DNA of 64,000 nucleotides from an uncultured Clostridia bacterium. GTDB lineage: Bacteria > Bacillota > Clostridia > TANB77 > CAG-508. Below are positions 41,668 to 52,500 of this stretch, piece by piece (the first letter of the stretch is position 1; every line of letters begins with the position of its first letter). The DNA lies in contig CAKOUO010000008.1 of NCBI GenBank assembly GCA_934120645.1, forward strand, positions 3,719 through 67,718, given 5' to 3'. A model generated the notes under the pieces. The model ran no database searches. It was given only the letters and a program-made list of their open reading frames with translations, and had not been told where the DNA came from. The position numbers and the translations under genes were made by a program.

Positions 41668-44289
41668 TTATAACCACTCACCATTCTTCTTAATATACAC
41701 TTTCTTAATACTTTGAACAAGTACAGTATATATTATAAGTAATAATACGACAAACACATAATATTTTCCTGGTAAAATTTCAAAATTAAATGTTCCCACG
41801 TTGTGTAATAATATTGGTGTAACTATTGTTCCTGCAATAGTTATTAATGTTGATATTGTTAAAAACTTATTTGCTCTTGATTCTACAAATGGCATTTTTG
41901 CTGTTCTAACATAGTGAATTATCATTGTTTCACTTATTAAACATTCTACAAACCATGCTGTTTGGAACCAAGACTGTTTATCTACACTGTTATATCCAAA
42001 TACAAACCAAAATACTATAAATGCTATTACATCTGTTATTGAACTTGTAATTCCCATTACATTCATAAATTTTCCAAGTCCTTTTGTATCCCATTTTCTT
42101 GGTTTTTCCAAAAATTCTTTGTCTACATCATCATATGGTATTGCTATTTGTGATATGTCATATAAAAAGTCTTGTATTAACATTTGTATTGGCAATAGTG
42201 GCAAAAATGGTAAAAAGATACTTGCTATTAATATACTAAATACATCTCCAAAGTCTGAACTTAATGCCATTTTCATATATTTTATGATGTTTCCATACAC
42301 TTTTCTACCTTCTATTACTCCATCATATATTACTTGCAAACTTTTTTCAAGTAATATTATATCACTTGCTTCTTTTGCTATGTCTGTTGCAGAGTCTACA
42401 CAAATTCCTACATCTGCTGTATGTAGTGATGGTGCATCATTTACGCCGTCTCCCATATATCCTACTACATGTCCATTTTTCTTGTATGTTTTTACTACTC
42501 TTTCTTTTTGCAATGGATTTAATCTTGCAAAAACATCAACTTCTTCTACTGCTTTTTCTAATTCTTCGTCTGACATTTGGTCTAATTCTACGCCTGTAAT
42601 TATTCTGTCAGACCTTAATCCTACTGTATTGCATATGTTTTTAGTTGCATATGCATTGTCACCTGTTAGGATTTTGGTTTTTACTCCAATTTTTCTTAAA
42701 TCATTTATTGTCTTTTTTACATCTTTTTTTGGTGGATCTAAAAATGCAACATATCCTACAAATGTCATTTCACTTTCATCACTACTGTTAAATACATTTA
42801 CACCTGGATATTCTTTTTTCGTTGCTAATGCTATTACTTGCATTCCCATATTTGATAAATTGTTTGCATTTACTTCAATTTGCTTTACTAAATCATCTGT
42901 TATTGGAATTATCTCGTCTTTATACTTTACTTGTTTGCAACATTTTAAAATTTCTTCTATTGCGCCCTTTGTAAGCATTCTGTAGCCGTCTTCACTTTTT
43001 ACAACAACACTCATTCTTTTTCTTGTATAGTCAAATGGTATTTCATCTACTTTTTCGTATTCTTTTAGAACTTGCTTGATTTTGTGTTGATTTCCATATG
43101 CTATTACTGCTTTGTCAACTAAATTTTTTATTCCTGTTCCATAGTAACTGTTTAGATATGCATATTTTAAGATGTCTAAGTCTTCTTCTCCCATTACATT
43201 TATGTATTTTTGCAATGTTATTTTATCTTGTGTTAATGTTCCCGTTTTGTCTGTGCATAAGATGTCAATTGCTCCTAAGTTTTGAATTGACTGTATATTT
43301 TTTACTAGTGTTTTCTTTTTTGCTAGTGTTTTGCTTCCTTTTGTTAGGTTTACATTTACTATCATTGGTAACATACTTGGTGTTATTCCAACTGCTACTG
43401 ATAGTGCAAATAGCAATGCTTCCATTAGGTCGTGTCTTATGAATGCATATATTACAAATACTGCTATTGATACTACTACCATATATTTTATTAGTAGTTT
43501 TGTGATGTTGTTCATTCCTTTTTCGAAGTTTGTTATCTCTTTTTTGTTGTCTATTTCTTTGCTCATTCTTCCTAAATATGTGTCAAATCCAGTTTGTATT
43601 ACAACTGCTGTTCCGCTTCCACTGACTACACTTGAGCCCATTAAACATATGTTGTTTATATCAAATATTCCCTTTGGTTCATTTGATGTTGTTGTTTTTT
43701 CAACTAATACACTTTCTCCTGTAAATACTGATTGATTCAAAAATAAATCTTTACTTTCTATTAGTATTACGTCTGCTGGTATTATTGATCCTGCATTTAG
43801 TTTTATGATGTCTCCTATTGCTATGTTTTCTACTCTTACTTCTTTTTCTTTTCCGTTTCTTACTACATTTGTGCTTGAATATATTTGTGCTTTTAGTTTT
43901 TGGTTGAATTTATATGTTGAATAATTTTGACAGAATTTTATAAATGCACTCACTACTGCTATTCCTACTATTATTCCTGCTCCTAATTTATCTGCTAGTA
44001 CAAAGTCTATTACTGCTAATAGTAGTAGTATGTATATAAATTTGTCATTAAATGATTTTATAAAAAATTCTATCCAGCTTTTTTTCTCATTTTTTACTAC
44101 TATGTTTGGTCCATTTTGTTCATATCTTTTTTCGTATTCTTTTTGTGTTAGCCCTTCTTCTTTTGTGTTAAAGTCTTTTAATATTTCTTCTTTTGTTTTC
44201 TTTGATGTTTCTGTGTATTTTTCTAGTAGTTCTTTATCTGTATTTTTCATTTGTTTTACTTTTTTCTTAATTTCAAATAATTGTATCAT
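41668..44289 (-). CDS. mgtA: MgtA-type magnesium-transporting P-type ATPase
   Basis: A 873-residue P-type ATPase of the P3B (MgtA/MgtB) group. The actuator motif is FTGES (about 189-193), the phosphorylation site DKTGTLTQDK has Asp347, the nucleotide domain has TKGAIEEILKCC, and the hinge is GDGVNDAPSLHTADVGICVD. The membrane helix 4 motif is SVAVGITPSMLPMIV. It imports Mg2+ into the cytosol at low external magnesium. AAAGGAAAG precedes the ATG at 44289; a GTG lies three codons before. The leader has no obvious magnesium riboswitch in the 50 bases up to the -10 at 44324. It heads the five-gene row. Confidence 0.94.
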   Translation of the reverse strand: MIQLFEIKKKVKQMKNTDKELLEKYTETSKKTKEEILKDFNTKEEGLTQKEYEKRYEQNGPNIVVKNEKKSWIEFFIKSFNDKFIYILLLLAVIDFVLADKLGAGIIVGIAVVSAFIKFCQNYSTYKFNQKLKAQIYSSTNVVRNGKEKEVRVENIAIGDIIKLNAGSIIPADVILIESKDLFLNQSVFTGESVLVEKTTTSNEPKGIFDINNICLMGSSVVSGSGTAVVIQTGFDTYLGRMSKEIDNKKEITNFEKGMNNITKLLIKYMVVVSIAVFVIYAFIRHDLMEALLFALSVAVGITPSMLPMIVNVNLTKGSKTLAKKKTLVKNIQSIQNLGAIDILCTDKTGTLTQDKITLQKYINVMGEEDLDILKYAYLNSYYGTGIKNLVDKAVIAYGNQHKIKQVLKEYEKVDEIPFDYTRKRMSVVVKSEDGYRMLTKGAIEEILKCCKQVKYKDEIIPITDDLVKQIEVNANNLSNMGMQVIALATKKEYPGVNVFNSSDESEMTFVGYVAFLDPPKKDVKKTINDLRKIGVKTKILTGDNAYATKNICNTVGLRSDRIITGVELDQMSDEELEKAVEEVDVFARLNPLQKERVVKTYKKNGHVVGYMGDGVNDAPSLHTADVGICVDSATDIAKEASDIILLEKSLQVIYDGVIEGRKVYGNIIKYMKMALSSDFGDVFSILIASIFLPFLPLLPIQMLIQDFLYDISQIAIPYDDVDKEFLEKPRKWDTKGLGKFMNVMGITSSITDVIAFIVFWFVFGYNSVDKQSWFQTAWFVECLISETMIIHYVRTAKMPFVESRANKFLTISTLITIAGTIVTPILLHNVGTFNFEILPGKYYVFVVLLLIIYTVLVQSIKKVYIKKNGEWL

Positions 44290-44408
44290 TTGTATCACTT
44301 TCCTTTTATTTATTGCTGGTTGTATTATATCACTTTTTTAAAATTTTTAAATATTTTTCTACAACTTTATTTGATTTGCCTAATTATAAAACATCAAAGA
44401 AAACAGTA

Positions 44409-44437
44409 TTGCCTTTATAACATTTTTCTGTTATACT
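44409..44437 (+). promoter_or_regulatory. Extended -10 promoter of a leaderless radical SAM gene
   Basis: TTGCCT (44409-44414), 17 bases, TATACT (44432-44437), with TG one base before the -10. The ATG begins only nine bases after the -10, so transcription would start at or within about three bases of the start codon. Confidence 0.68.
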
Positions 44438-44446
44438 TTAACCATT

Positions 44447-45373
44447 ATGGAAGAGATAGAAAGATATAAACATTTAAATAAATATCTAAAAGAAAAATTT
44501 GGAGAAAGAACATTAAAAATATGCATTGATGGTGGATTTACTTGTCCAAATAGAGATGGAACATTATCTACTAAAGGATGCATTTTTTGTAGTGAAAAAG
44601 GTTCTGGTGAATTAATTCGTTGTGGTTCTGGTCATACTATAACCGAAAAAATAAGCAACCAAGTAAAAAACTATTTTTGTAGTTATAAAGTAGAACGTGC
44701 TAATAAATTTATTGTATATTTTCAAAATTTTACTAATACTTATGATTCTTTAGATATGCTAAAAGCCAAATATGATGCTGCTCTTATTGATGATAGAATT
44801 GTAGGTTTAGAAGTTGCCACAAGACCAGATTGTATAAACCAAGAAATTGTTAATTTATTAAAAACATATACAGATAAATATTATGTTTGTGTTGAACTGG
44901 GATTACAAACATCTAATGATAATACTGGTATTTTAATTAATCGTGGATATTCTAGTAGTCAATTTACAAAAGCTGTTCAACTCTTGAATAATGCTAAAAT
45001 TGATGTTGTTGCTCATATTATGGTTGGTTTACCTGGTGAGAATTTTGATGATTTAAAAAATACTATTAATTTTATTAATAAGCATAATATTCAAGGGTTA
45101 AAAATTCACTCTACTTATGTAGTTAAGAATACCGCTCTTTCTGATATGTTTTTATCTGGTAATTATGAACCAATTTCTTTAGATTATTATTTGGATTCTC
45201 TTACTTATGTTATTACTCATATTTCTCCAAATATTATTATTCATAGAATTTCTGGAGATAGCCCTAAGAATTTACTTGTTGCTCCTGAATGGAATTTGCA
45301 TAAAAAATGGGTTTTGAATGGATTTGATAAAATTTTAAGAGAACAAAATTTATGGCAAGGAAAATATTATTAA
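44447..45373 (+). CDS. TIGR01212-family (YhcC-like) radical SAM protein
   Basis: A 308-residue radical SAM enzyme. The 4Fe-4S cysteines are C33, C45 and C48 in CPNRDGTLSTKGCIFC, with the CX11CX2C spacing of the YhcC/TIGR01212 group; VGLEVATRPDCI, VCVELGLQTSND and VVAHIMVGLPGE are further family motifs. YhcC function is not settled; a role in tRNA or protein modification, or glutamate metabolism, has been suggested. The start is unusual: no ribosome site precedes ATG, and the promoter -10 is nine bases upstream, so the mRNA should be leaderless. A terminator follows immediately. Confidence 0.9.
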   Translation: MEEIERYKHLNKYLKEKFGERTLKICIDGGFTCPNRDGTLSTKGCIFCSEKGSGELIRCGSGHTITEKISNQVKNYFCSYKVERANKFIVYFQNFTNTYDSLDMLKAKYDAALIDDRIVGLEVATRPDCINQEIVNLLKTYTDKYYVCVELGLQTSNDNTGILINRGYSSSQFTKAVQLLNNAKIDVVAHIMVGLPGENFDDLKNTINFINKHNIQGLKIHSTYVVKNTALSDMFLSGNYEPISLDYYLDSLTYVITHISPNIIIHRISGDSPKNLLVAPEWNLHKKWVLNGFDKILREQNLWQGKYY

Positions 45374-45390
45374 TTTTCCTTGCCATTATT
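45353..45390 (+). terminator. Terminator of the radical SAM gene
   Basis: TGGCAAGGAAAAT (45353-45365) pairs with ATTTTCCTTGCCA (45373-45385), followed by TTATTTTTT. The 5' arm encodes the last residues of the protein. Confidence 0.88.
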
Positions 45391-45394
45391 TTTT

Positions 45395-45943
45395 CTAATC
45401 TAACCCTATAAACATTTGAACAAACACTTTACCATATATTGGGCTATCTACTACACTAATACCAGTATAAGTAAATCTTTCATCCAATATATTATCTCTG
45501 TGGTCTTTTGAATTTATCCATGCTTCTACTGCTTTTTTAGGACTTATATTTCCTGCTAAATTTTCTCCTGCTATTTGATAGCATACTCCTGTTTTATCCA
45601 TCAACTCAAATGGTGTACCTAAATCTGGTGAGTTATGTGAAAAATATTCATTTTCTACTATATCTTTTGCTTTTATTTCAGCTGTTTCCTGTAATTTTGA
45701 ATATATTTCTAAATTTTCTAATCCATTTTGTTTTCTATAATCATTTATTAGATTTAATACTTCTTGTTCATCACTACTTAAATCTTCTTTATTATCTTCT
45801 ATAATATGAGCTTTATTTTCTTTTTGTATATTTTCTTCCTGCATAGTCTCTTGAGTATTGTTTATAGCTAGTGATATTGTTCCTATTAACAAAATCGGCA
45901 AAATAAAAAATAAAATACCAATTTTGAATTTAGATATTTTCAT
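45395..45943 (-). CDS. Secreted or anchored CAP (SCP-like) domain protein
   Basis: A 182-residue protein with an N-terminal hydrophobic helix (residues 8-26) serving as signal peptide or anchor, a Glu/Asn-rich linker, and a C-terminal CAP domain of about 125 residues: VLNLINDYRKQNGL, FSHNSPDLGTPFELM, GENLAGN, AWINSKDHRDNILD and a late VFVQMFIG. The His in FSH and in KDHR form the typical CAP cavity with the GE of AGENLA. Bacterial members (YkwD, spore coat proteins) are of unknown function, often in surface or spore layers. AAGGATG precedes the ATG. A consensus promoter gives it a leader of about 100 bases. Confidence 0.88.
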   Translation of the reverse strand: MKISKFKIGILFFILPILLIGTISLAINNTQETMQEENIQKENKAHIIEDNKEDLSSDEQEVLNLINDYRKQNGLENLEIYSKLQETAEIKAKDIVENEYFSHNSPDLGTPFELMDKTGVCYQIAGENLAGNISPKKAVEAWINSKDHRDNILDERFTYTGISVVDSPIYGKVFVQMFIGLD

Positions 45944-46046
45944 TTTAACACATCCTTAATTTTTTATTATTTTTTATCTTTTTGTGTTTTTTTATTTTTA
46001 TCTTGTATGGTATTTTAAATTTTTTACTTTCCTATGTAACGTTGGT

Positions 46047-46075
46047 ATTATATCACTTTTTCACAGTTATGTCAA
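46047..46075 (-). promoter_or_regulatory. Consensus promoter of the CAP-domain gene
   Basis: TTGACA (46075-46070), 17 bases, TATAAT (46052-46047) on the minus strand, a perfect sigma-A core. The spacer-to--10 stretch AAAAAGTGATATAAT is repeated near 44324-44339 upstream of mgtA. Confidence 0.82.
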
Positions 46076-46136
46076 CTCTTTATGTTTTTTGTTTCTCTTT
46101 CTTATATATTTTTTCATTTTATTAGCAATTTTATAC

Positions 46137-46180
46137 AAAAAAAATACACAGAAGATAATTAAAATCTTCTGTGTATTTTT
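46137..46180 (-). terminator. Terminator of the giant surface protein gene
   Basis: AAAAATACACAGAAGAT and ATCTTCTGTGTATTTTT, a perfect 17-bp stem with a U-run on the minus strand, directly after the stop at 46181-46183. Confidence 0.88.
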
Positions 46181-46590
46181 TTAAAACTTAATATAGTTTG
46201 TGGGATTTACATCATTTCCATATCCACTAGCTTTCCTAATTTCAAAGTGTAAGTGATGTCCTGTTGAATTTCCTGGGTTAGGGTCAGATTCCGGATCTCC
46301 TCCCTCTAATCCAATTACTTGTCCTTGTTTTACTTTATCTCCGGTTTTTACATTGATTTGTGATAAGTGTGCATAGAAACTGTATATTGTTTCCCCATTA
46401 ACAACATGTTTTATTTCTATACAATTACCAAATCCATTTTGTACTCCGGCAAATGTTACTTCTCCATTAGCTACTGCTAATATTTCTGCATGATGTGTTC
46501 CTGCTAAATCTATACCTGTATGTTTTTTAACTACTCCTGTTGTAGGATGTTTTCTTGTTCCATACTCAGATGTTATCGTATATTTACAAT
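46181..46590 (-). other. M23 (LytM) endopeptidase domain of the giant protein
   Basis: The final 136 residues. SEYGTRKHPTTGVVKKHTGI with the first zinc His and Asp in HTGIDLAG, the GEVTFAGVQNGFGNCIEI strands, YAHLSQINVKTGDKVKQGQ, and the HLHFEI motif. All zinc ligands expected for an active LytM/lysostaphin-like endopeptidase are visible. GNSTGHHLHFEIR is nearly identical to GNSTGPHLHFEIR of the SpoIVFA-like protein at 31724, reflecting family conservation. Confidence 0.9.
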
Positions 46591-49500
46591 TTAATGGTAA
46601 TATAAATTCTTCTTGTTCTAGACTTGTTACAGCTATTGCTGTTTCTGGGTCTACCCATTGTATTTCTGTATTTTTCTTACCATAGTTAGCTTTTAAGATA
46701 TTTCTATCTAATTTGTTGACTATGCCATCTTCATTTAAGTCATATTTAGCTTTTTCTAATTTTTCTTCTTGCTCTATTGCTCCATAGTTATCATTTAAAG
46801 CTACTAAATCGTCAATTTCAATTTCACCTGTTTTTATAATATCACCTGCAAGTATTGAAATATCATCTAATGTAATATCTCTACCCCTTGAAACTATTAC
46901 ATTTGTAACTTTATATTCTAGGTAAGATTCCTTTGTAACCAATACATCATATTTTTCTGGTTCAACTTCTATTGTATATGTTCCATCTAACTCAGTATCT
47001 ACTTGTTTTACAATATCTTCTGTTCCAGCTTTATATAATGTAATTGTTGCATTTTGTTTTGTTTTATCTACTGCTTGTGTTATAACTTTTCCAGAAATTG
47101 TTTCTTGTCCTTTTATAATCCACAATTCTTTTTCAACTGTTGTTCCAGCTCCATTTTCTACATAGATTTTTACAATTGTTGTTTTTCCTTCTAATGAAAC
47201 TGTTTCTTCAGCTTTTAAGATTGTATATGTTGTATTACCAATTTTAACCTTTGTAGTTTTAGATGTAGCTATTGCTGTAACTAATGCTTTTACATCTGTT
47301 TTATCTACATATGCTACATATTTTCCATCTTCTTGTTTCTCAACTTCTTTATTGTTTACACTGATTGTTAATTGTAAATCTGATAAATCTTCTGGTTTTT
47401 CAACGGTTGTAATTTTTAATGTATATACTTTTTCTTTGTAGTTTTCATCTGTATTGTCTAAGCCATTTGATGCTATTATTTTTACTGTATATCCATTTGT
47501 TAATTCGTATGATGTATATGTGTTTATTCCTAAGCTTGGTGTATTATTATAAATTGACACATATTCATCTGTTAAATTATATAGCATTGCTTTAATATCA
47601 ATATTATTTTGTGTTTTAACAACATCTATTGTATATTCTGTATCATTAACTTTTGTAGCAATTCTGTTGTATACATAGATTTCTTTCATTTCTAATGCAT
47701 CTGGTTCTCTAACTATATTTACAACATATTGTTTTATTGTTCCAGCTACAGATTTTACTTTAACAAATATTGTTTTTGTTTCTTCTGTTCCAATTTCTAC
47801 TGTTTCAGTATTTGTTCCTATTGTCCAATTATTATTATTGATGCTTACTTTTGCATATTGATATTCTGCTACAGCTTTTAATTCTACATTTGTTGCAGTC
47901 TTAGGTGCATATACTGTATATGTTCCATCATCTTCTTTTGTAATTTCTTTATTGTCTGCAAATAATTGCTTCAATCCAGCTTCATCTAATAACTCATCTT
48001 CTTTTATTAAATATACTATATATTCTTTTGTTTCTTCTGCTCCGTTTTTAACTGTTACTATTACTTCTTCTGTTGAATCTTTTAAGCTTATATTTTTTTC
48101 TGCTGATGGATTTTGATATTCAGTTTCACCATTTGAATCTTTTATTTTTACATTTGATGTTTCGGAATTTATTCCTGCCCATACAACAACATCATCTGTA
48201 TCTTTTGGCAATGTTTTAAAGTAATGTCCATCTTCATCTGGTGTGATTATTTCATTATCAACTTTTATTGTTGTTTTTAAGTCTTCTATAATATCTGGTT
48301 CTTCAACTTCTTTGATAATTAACTTATAATCTCTTTCTTGATCTTTTTCTTGATTTTCATCTTTACCAAACATTGCTATAACTGTTAATTTTATTTCCTT
48401 GCTACTTATATCACAATTTGTATATGTATTTTCTGCTATTGTTTTTGTATTATCTTGAATTGATACATATTCTGTATTTTTACTTGCGACTCCTTTAATT
48501 GTAGCATTTGTTGTACCTTTCATAACATCAATTTCAAATGTTGTATCATTTATTTTTGTTGCAATTCTATTATTTAAGTAAACTTTATCTAACCCCAAAT
48601 TATTTACTTGTTTATGAATAGTTAATTTATGAGTTTCAACAGTTCCATCTTGTGCTGTTACAGTTATTGTTTTAACAGTATCTCCTGTTTCTGGTAATAT
48701 TATTGTTTCTGTTAATTCTCCAACTTCTGTATTACCACCCATTGTTACTTTTGCTAAAATATCTTCTAATGTAATTTTAACTTTTGCTGTTTCTTCACTT
48801 GCTTTTACTGTTACATCATAATTTCCTTCTGAATCTTCTATAACATGTTTATCATTTACTTCTAACCATTGTATGTTTGTATTGTTTGACAATCTTACAA
48901 AGATTATGTTGTATGTTTTTGTCACTTTTCCATCTTGAGAAGTAACAACTATTGGAACAGTTATTGAATTTTCATCTAAGTTTAATTTGATATTTTTAAT
49001 TGAGTTTGCCTGTTGAGCTTCTTCATCTCCTATTTTAATCATTGCAAATTCATTTTCTGCTACAACATTTATTTGTGTTGTATCTTTTTCTTTTTCTATT
49101 GACATTACATATGTTGGTATATTACCGACTTCCTCAAATTTATCAATAATATCTACTCCATCTATATATATATGTTCTGAATTTGCGTTATCAGACATTT
49201 TATAAATTTTTACAGTATATTCTTGTTCTCTTCCTGTTTCTGCTATTGCTTTAAATGTTATTATTATTTCATCATTATCTTTTGTATTAATATTTCCTAT
49301 TGATATTAATCCTTTTCCTGTAGTATCTCCTGATGTTAGTGTTGTATAACTACTATTTGCCTCTATTGCAAGTGTTATTTCTTCTACATCTTTACTAATA
49401 TACTCTGTATATGTATGTGTATTTTCATCATATGATGTTATTAAGTTTTCTCCGTTTTTTACAGATTTTATTGTAATATCATCAGATACTATAGTAATTT

Positions 49501-52500
49501 CTAATACTTTTGTTAAAGTTTCTGTATTTGGATCTTGTGGTTTAACATTAATATTTAATGTTATTACTCTTTTTCCATCTTTAAATGTAACTTCTGATTT
49601 TGCAATATTAGTAAACCATTCTGTTCCGTCACCAATTTGTACTTTTGCATTTTTATTGTTTGAAATTACTTCTATTGCTGCATTTTGTTCATCTTCACCA
49701 TTGTCTAAAACTTGAGCTGTATATTTACCATCTTTTTCTTCTATTACATTTCCATTTACTTTAACAGAAGCTATTGTATTATCTGTTGATAATTTAACAA
49801 TATTTACATGATATGTTACTGTTTCTCCATTTTCAGATTTAACTATAACATCTACAGTTGTTGTTTCATTTGCTGTTGATACTGTTTTTGATAGTACTTG
49901 TGTTGCTGTTTCACCTGCAATTTCTACTGTTGCTGTTTCACTTGTTGTAATTACTTCTACTGATGATTCATCTAAATCTCTTGCAATATATTTTGTATAA
50001 GTTTTTGTAGTATCATCATATTCTTCTGGTATAGCATTATTTACTGTTATTGCACAACTTGTATCATTTGATTTTCTTTCAATCTCTAATACATATGTTT
50101 TACTTGTTACACCATCTTGAGCTGTAATTGTTATATTTAATGTTGTTTTCTTTTCACTACTTAATTTAACATCTTTTTCTATACTTCCTACATCGCTTCC
50201 TATTGTCTCTATTTTAACTGTTGCATGTTTTTCTGTTGCTTTAATATACACATTTGCATTTTGAGCATCAGTTGAAGTTGTTGCATAATATTTACCATCT
50301 ATGCTAATTGCATCTTTGCTGTCTACTTTAATTAATTCTAATTCTGCTTCGTGTGATTTTTCTTTTATTATTACACTATAAGTTTTACTTCTATTTTCAT
50401 CTTTTGGGTCTTGTACTTTAATTAACACTGTTGTTGTTTCTTTTGTTATTTGAACATTTATAATATGAATATTATTTGCTACTGGTGTATTAAAGTCTTC
50501 TGTTTCAGTCTTTGTACTAACTAGTGCAATTGGATTATTTGGTGTAATACTAATTCCAACTTCTGTTACATCTTTATCTATATATGTTACATAAGTTCCA
50601 TCTTCTTTTTCACATTCTACTCCATTTGCTTTAACACTTGCTAAACCTAAATCTGTTACTTTATTTATTGTTATTTCATAAGTATTTTCTTGTCCATTTT
50701 CTGCTTTAACAATAATGTTGATTTTTTGTGTATCAGCTTGTGTTTCTATTGTAGCTGTTGCTTTATTTGATGTTGAATATTCTTCTTGAGCTATTTTTAC
50801 TGTTGCAAATTCATTTCTAGCTATTGCTGTTATATCAATATTATTCATTGTGTCTGGTAATTCTATAGTATAACTATTTTCTGATGTTTTTAATATGTTT
50901 TCATTATCTAATCCAGCTATACTTAATGATTGTAATATATTATCTGATGAATATCTTATAAGTGTAACTACATAATTTTCTTGTGTTCCATCTTGAGCAA
51001 TAACTTCTATTATTGCTGTTGTTGAATTTTCAGTTGTTACAATATTTTGTGTTGTTTTGCCTTTTTCTTTTAAACTTCCATTTATTGAGATTGTTGCTAA
51101 TTCATCTTCTAATATTCCTGTTAGATTTACGCTTTCATTATTACCAACTTTAACTGTTGCTTTATTATTTTCATCAAATGTTATTTGTTTTGTTTCTGTT
51201 TTTCCGTCGTTTTCCATTGATATACTTGCTTGTAATTTTGTATTATTTGATAATTTATTTACAACTACAACATATTGTTTTGTTGTTCCATCTTCTGCTG
51301 TTACTTCTATGTTTATGTAATTTTTATCGTCTGGTGTTGTAACATTAGATGATTGTTTTTCTAATGTAGGTTCTGAAGAATTTATACTTACCGTTGACAA
51401 TTTATTATTTGCTATTGCCTCAACATTTACAGAATCAGTTAAATATTTTTTATTTACATAGTATTTTCCATCTTGTTCATTTGCTTTTACGACTTCACCA
51501 TCAACTTTGATTATTGCAAGTTCACAATCATCTGATTGATTTTCTACTACTAATGTGTAGTTTTCTACTGTTCCATCTTGTGCTGTTACTTTTATTTTAA
51601 CTTCTACTGTATCAGCATTTTTAGCAATTGTTGTACTTGATGTTCCTACTACTTCTGGGCTTTCTTCAATTTGTACTTTTGCTTTTGGATCTTCTGGTAT
51701 TACATATACTTCAAAGCTTGTATTATTTTTATTTATTCTTGATACATATTTATTTGTTGGAACTGCTTCCGCTTCTTTTCCATTTACTTTAACACTTAAT
51801 AATTTAACATTATCAGGTAATGCATTAACTATTAATTTATATTCTTTAGATGTTCCATCTTCAGCTGTTACTGTAATATAAGTAACTATTGATTTTCCTT
51901 CCATTTGGACATCTCTATAAGAAGCTGATTTTTCCTTTTCAAATGTATTTATTCCTACATATGATTTTGTTTCTTCTGCTATTGCTCCAATATTTATTGT
52001 ATTTGCTATTTTGTCTAATGTATATTCATATGTATCTTGTTGAGTTTTGCTTAATGTTGCTTCTTTTCCATCTACTGTTACTTTAGATAAGTTTTTATTA
52101 CTATTCTTACGATAAATTTTTAATGTATATTCTTCAACATTTCCATTTTGTGCTTTTACAGAAACTTTTATTTCTGTTGGTTCATTAGTAATTGAAACTT
52201 TTCTTGTTGTAATATTTTGTTCATATTCATTATCATCAACACTTATATATGCTAATTCATAATTTGTAACACCTATAACATCTATTTCTTGGTATTCTTC
52301 TGGAATACTTACTTCATAAATGTTTGTTCCTTCTACTCTTTTTGCTTCTTGAGAAAACTCTGAATTACCTATTGTTAATGATTTTATGTTTGTGTCAGAT
52401 GAAGGTTTTTTAATGTTTAATGTATATTCTTTTTTATTTTCTGCATTTGTTGGATCTGTAACTGTTATTTTGTATGTTGTATCTCCATCAATTGTTATTT

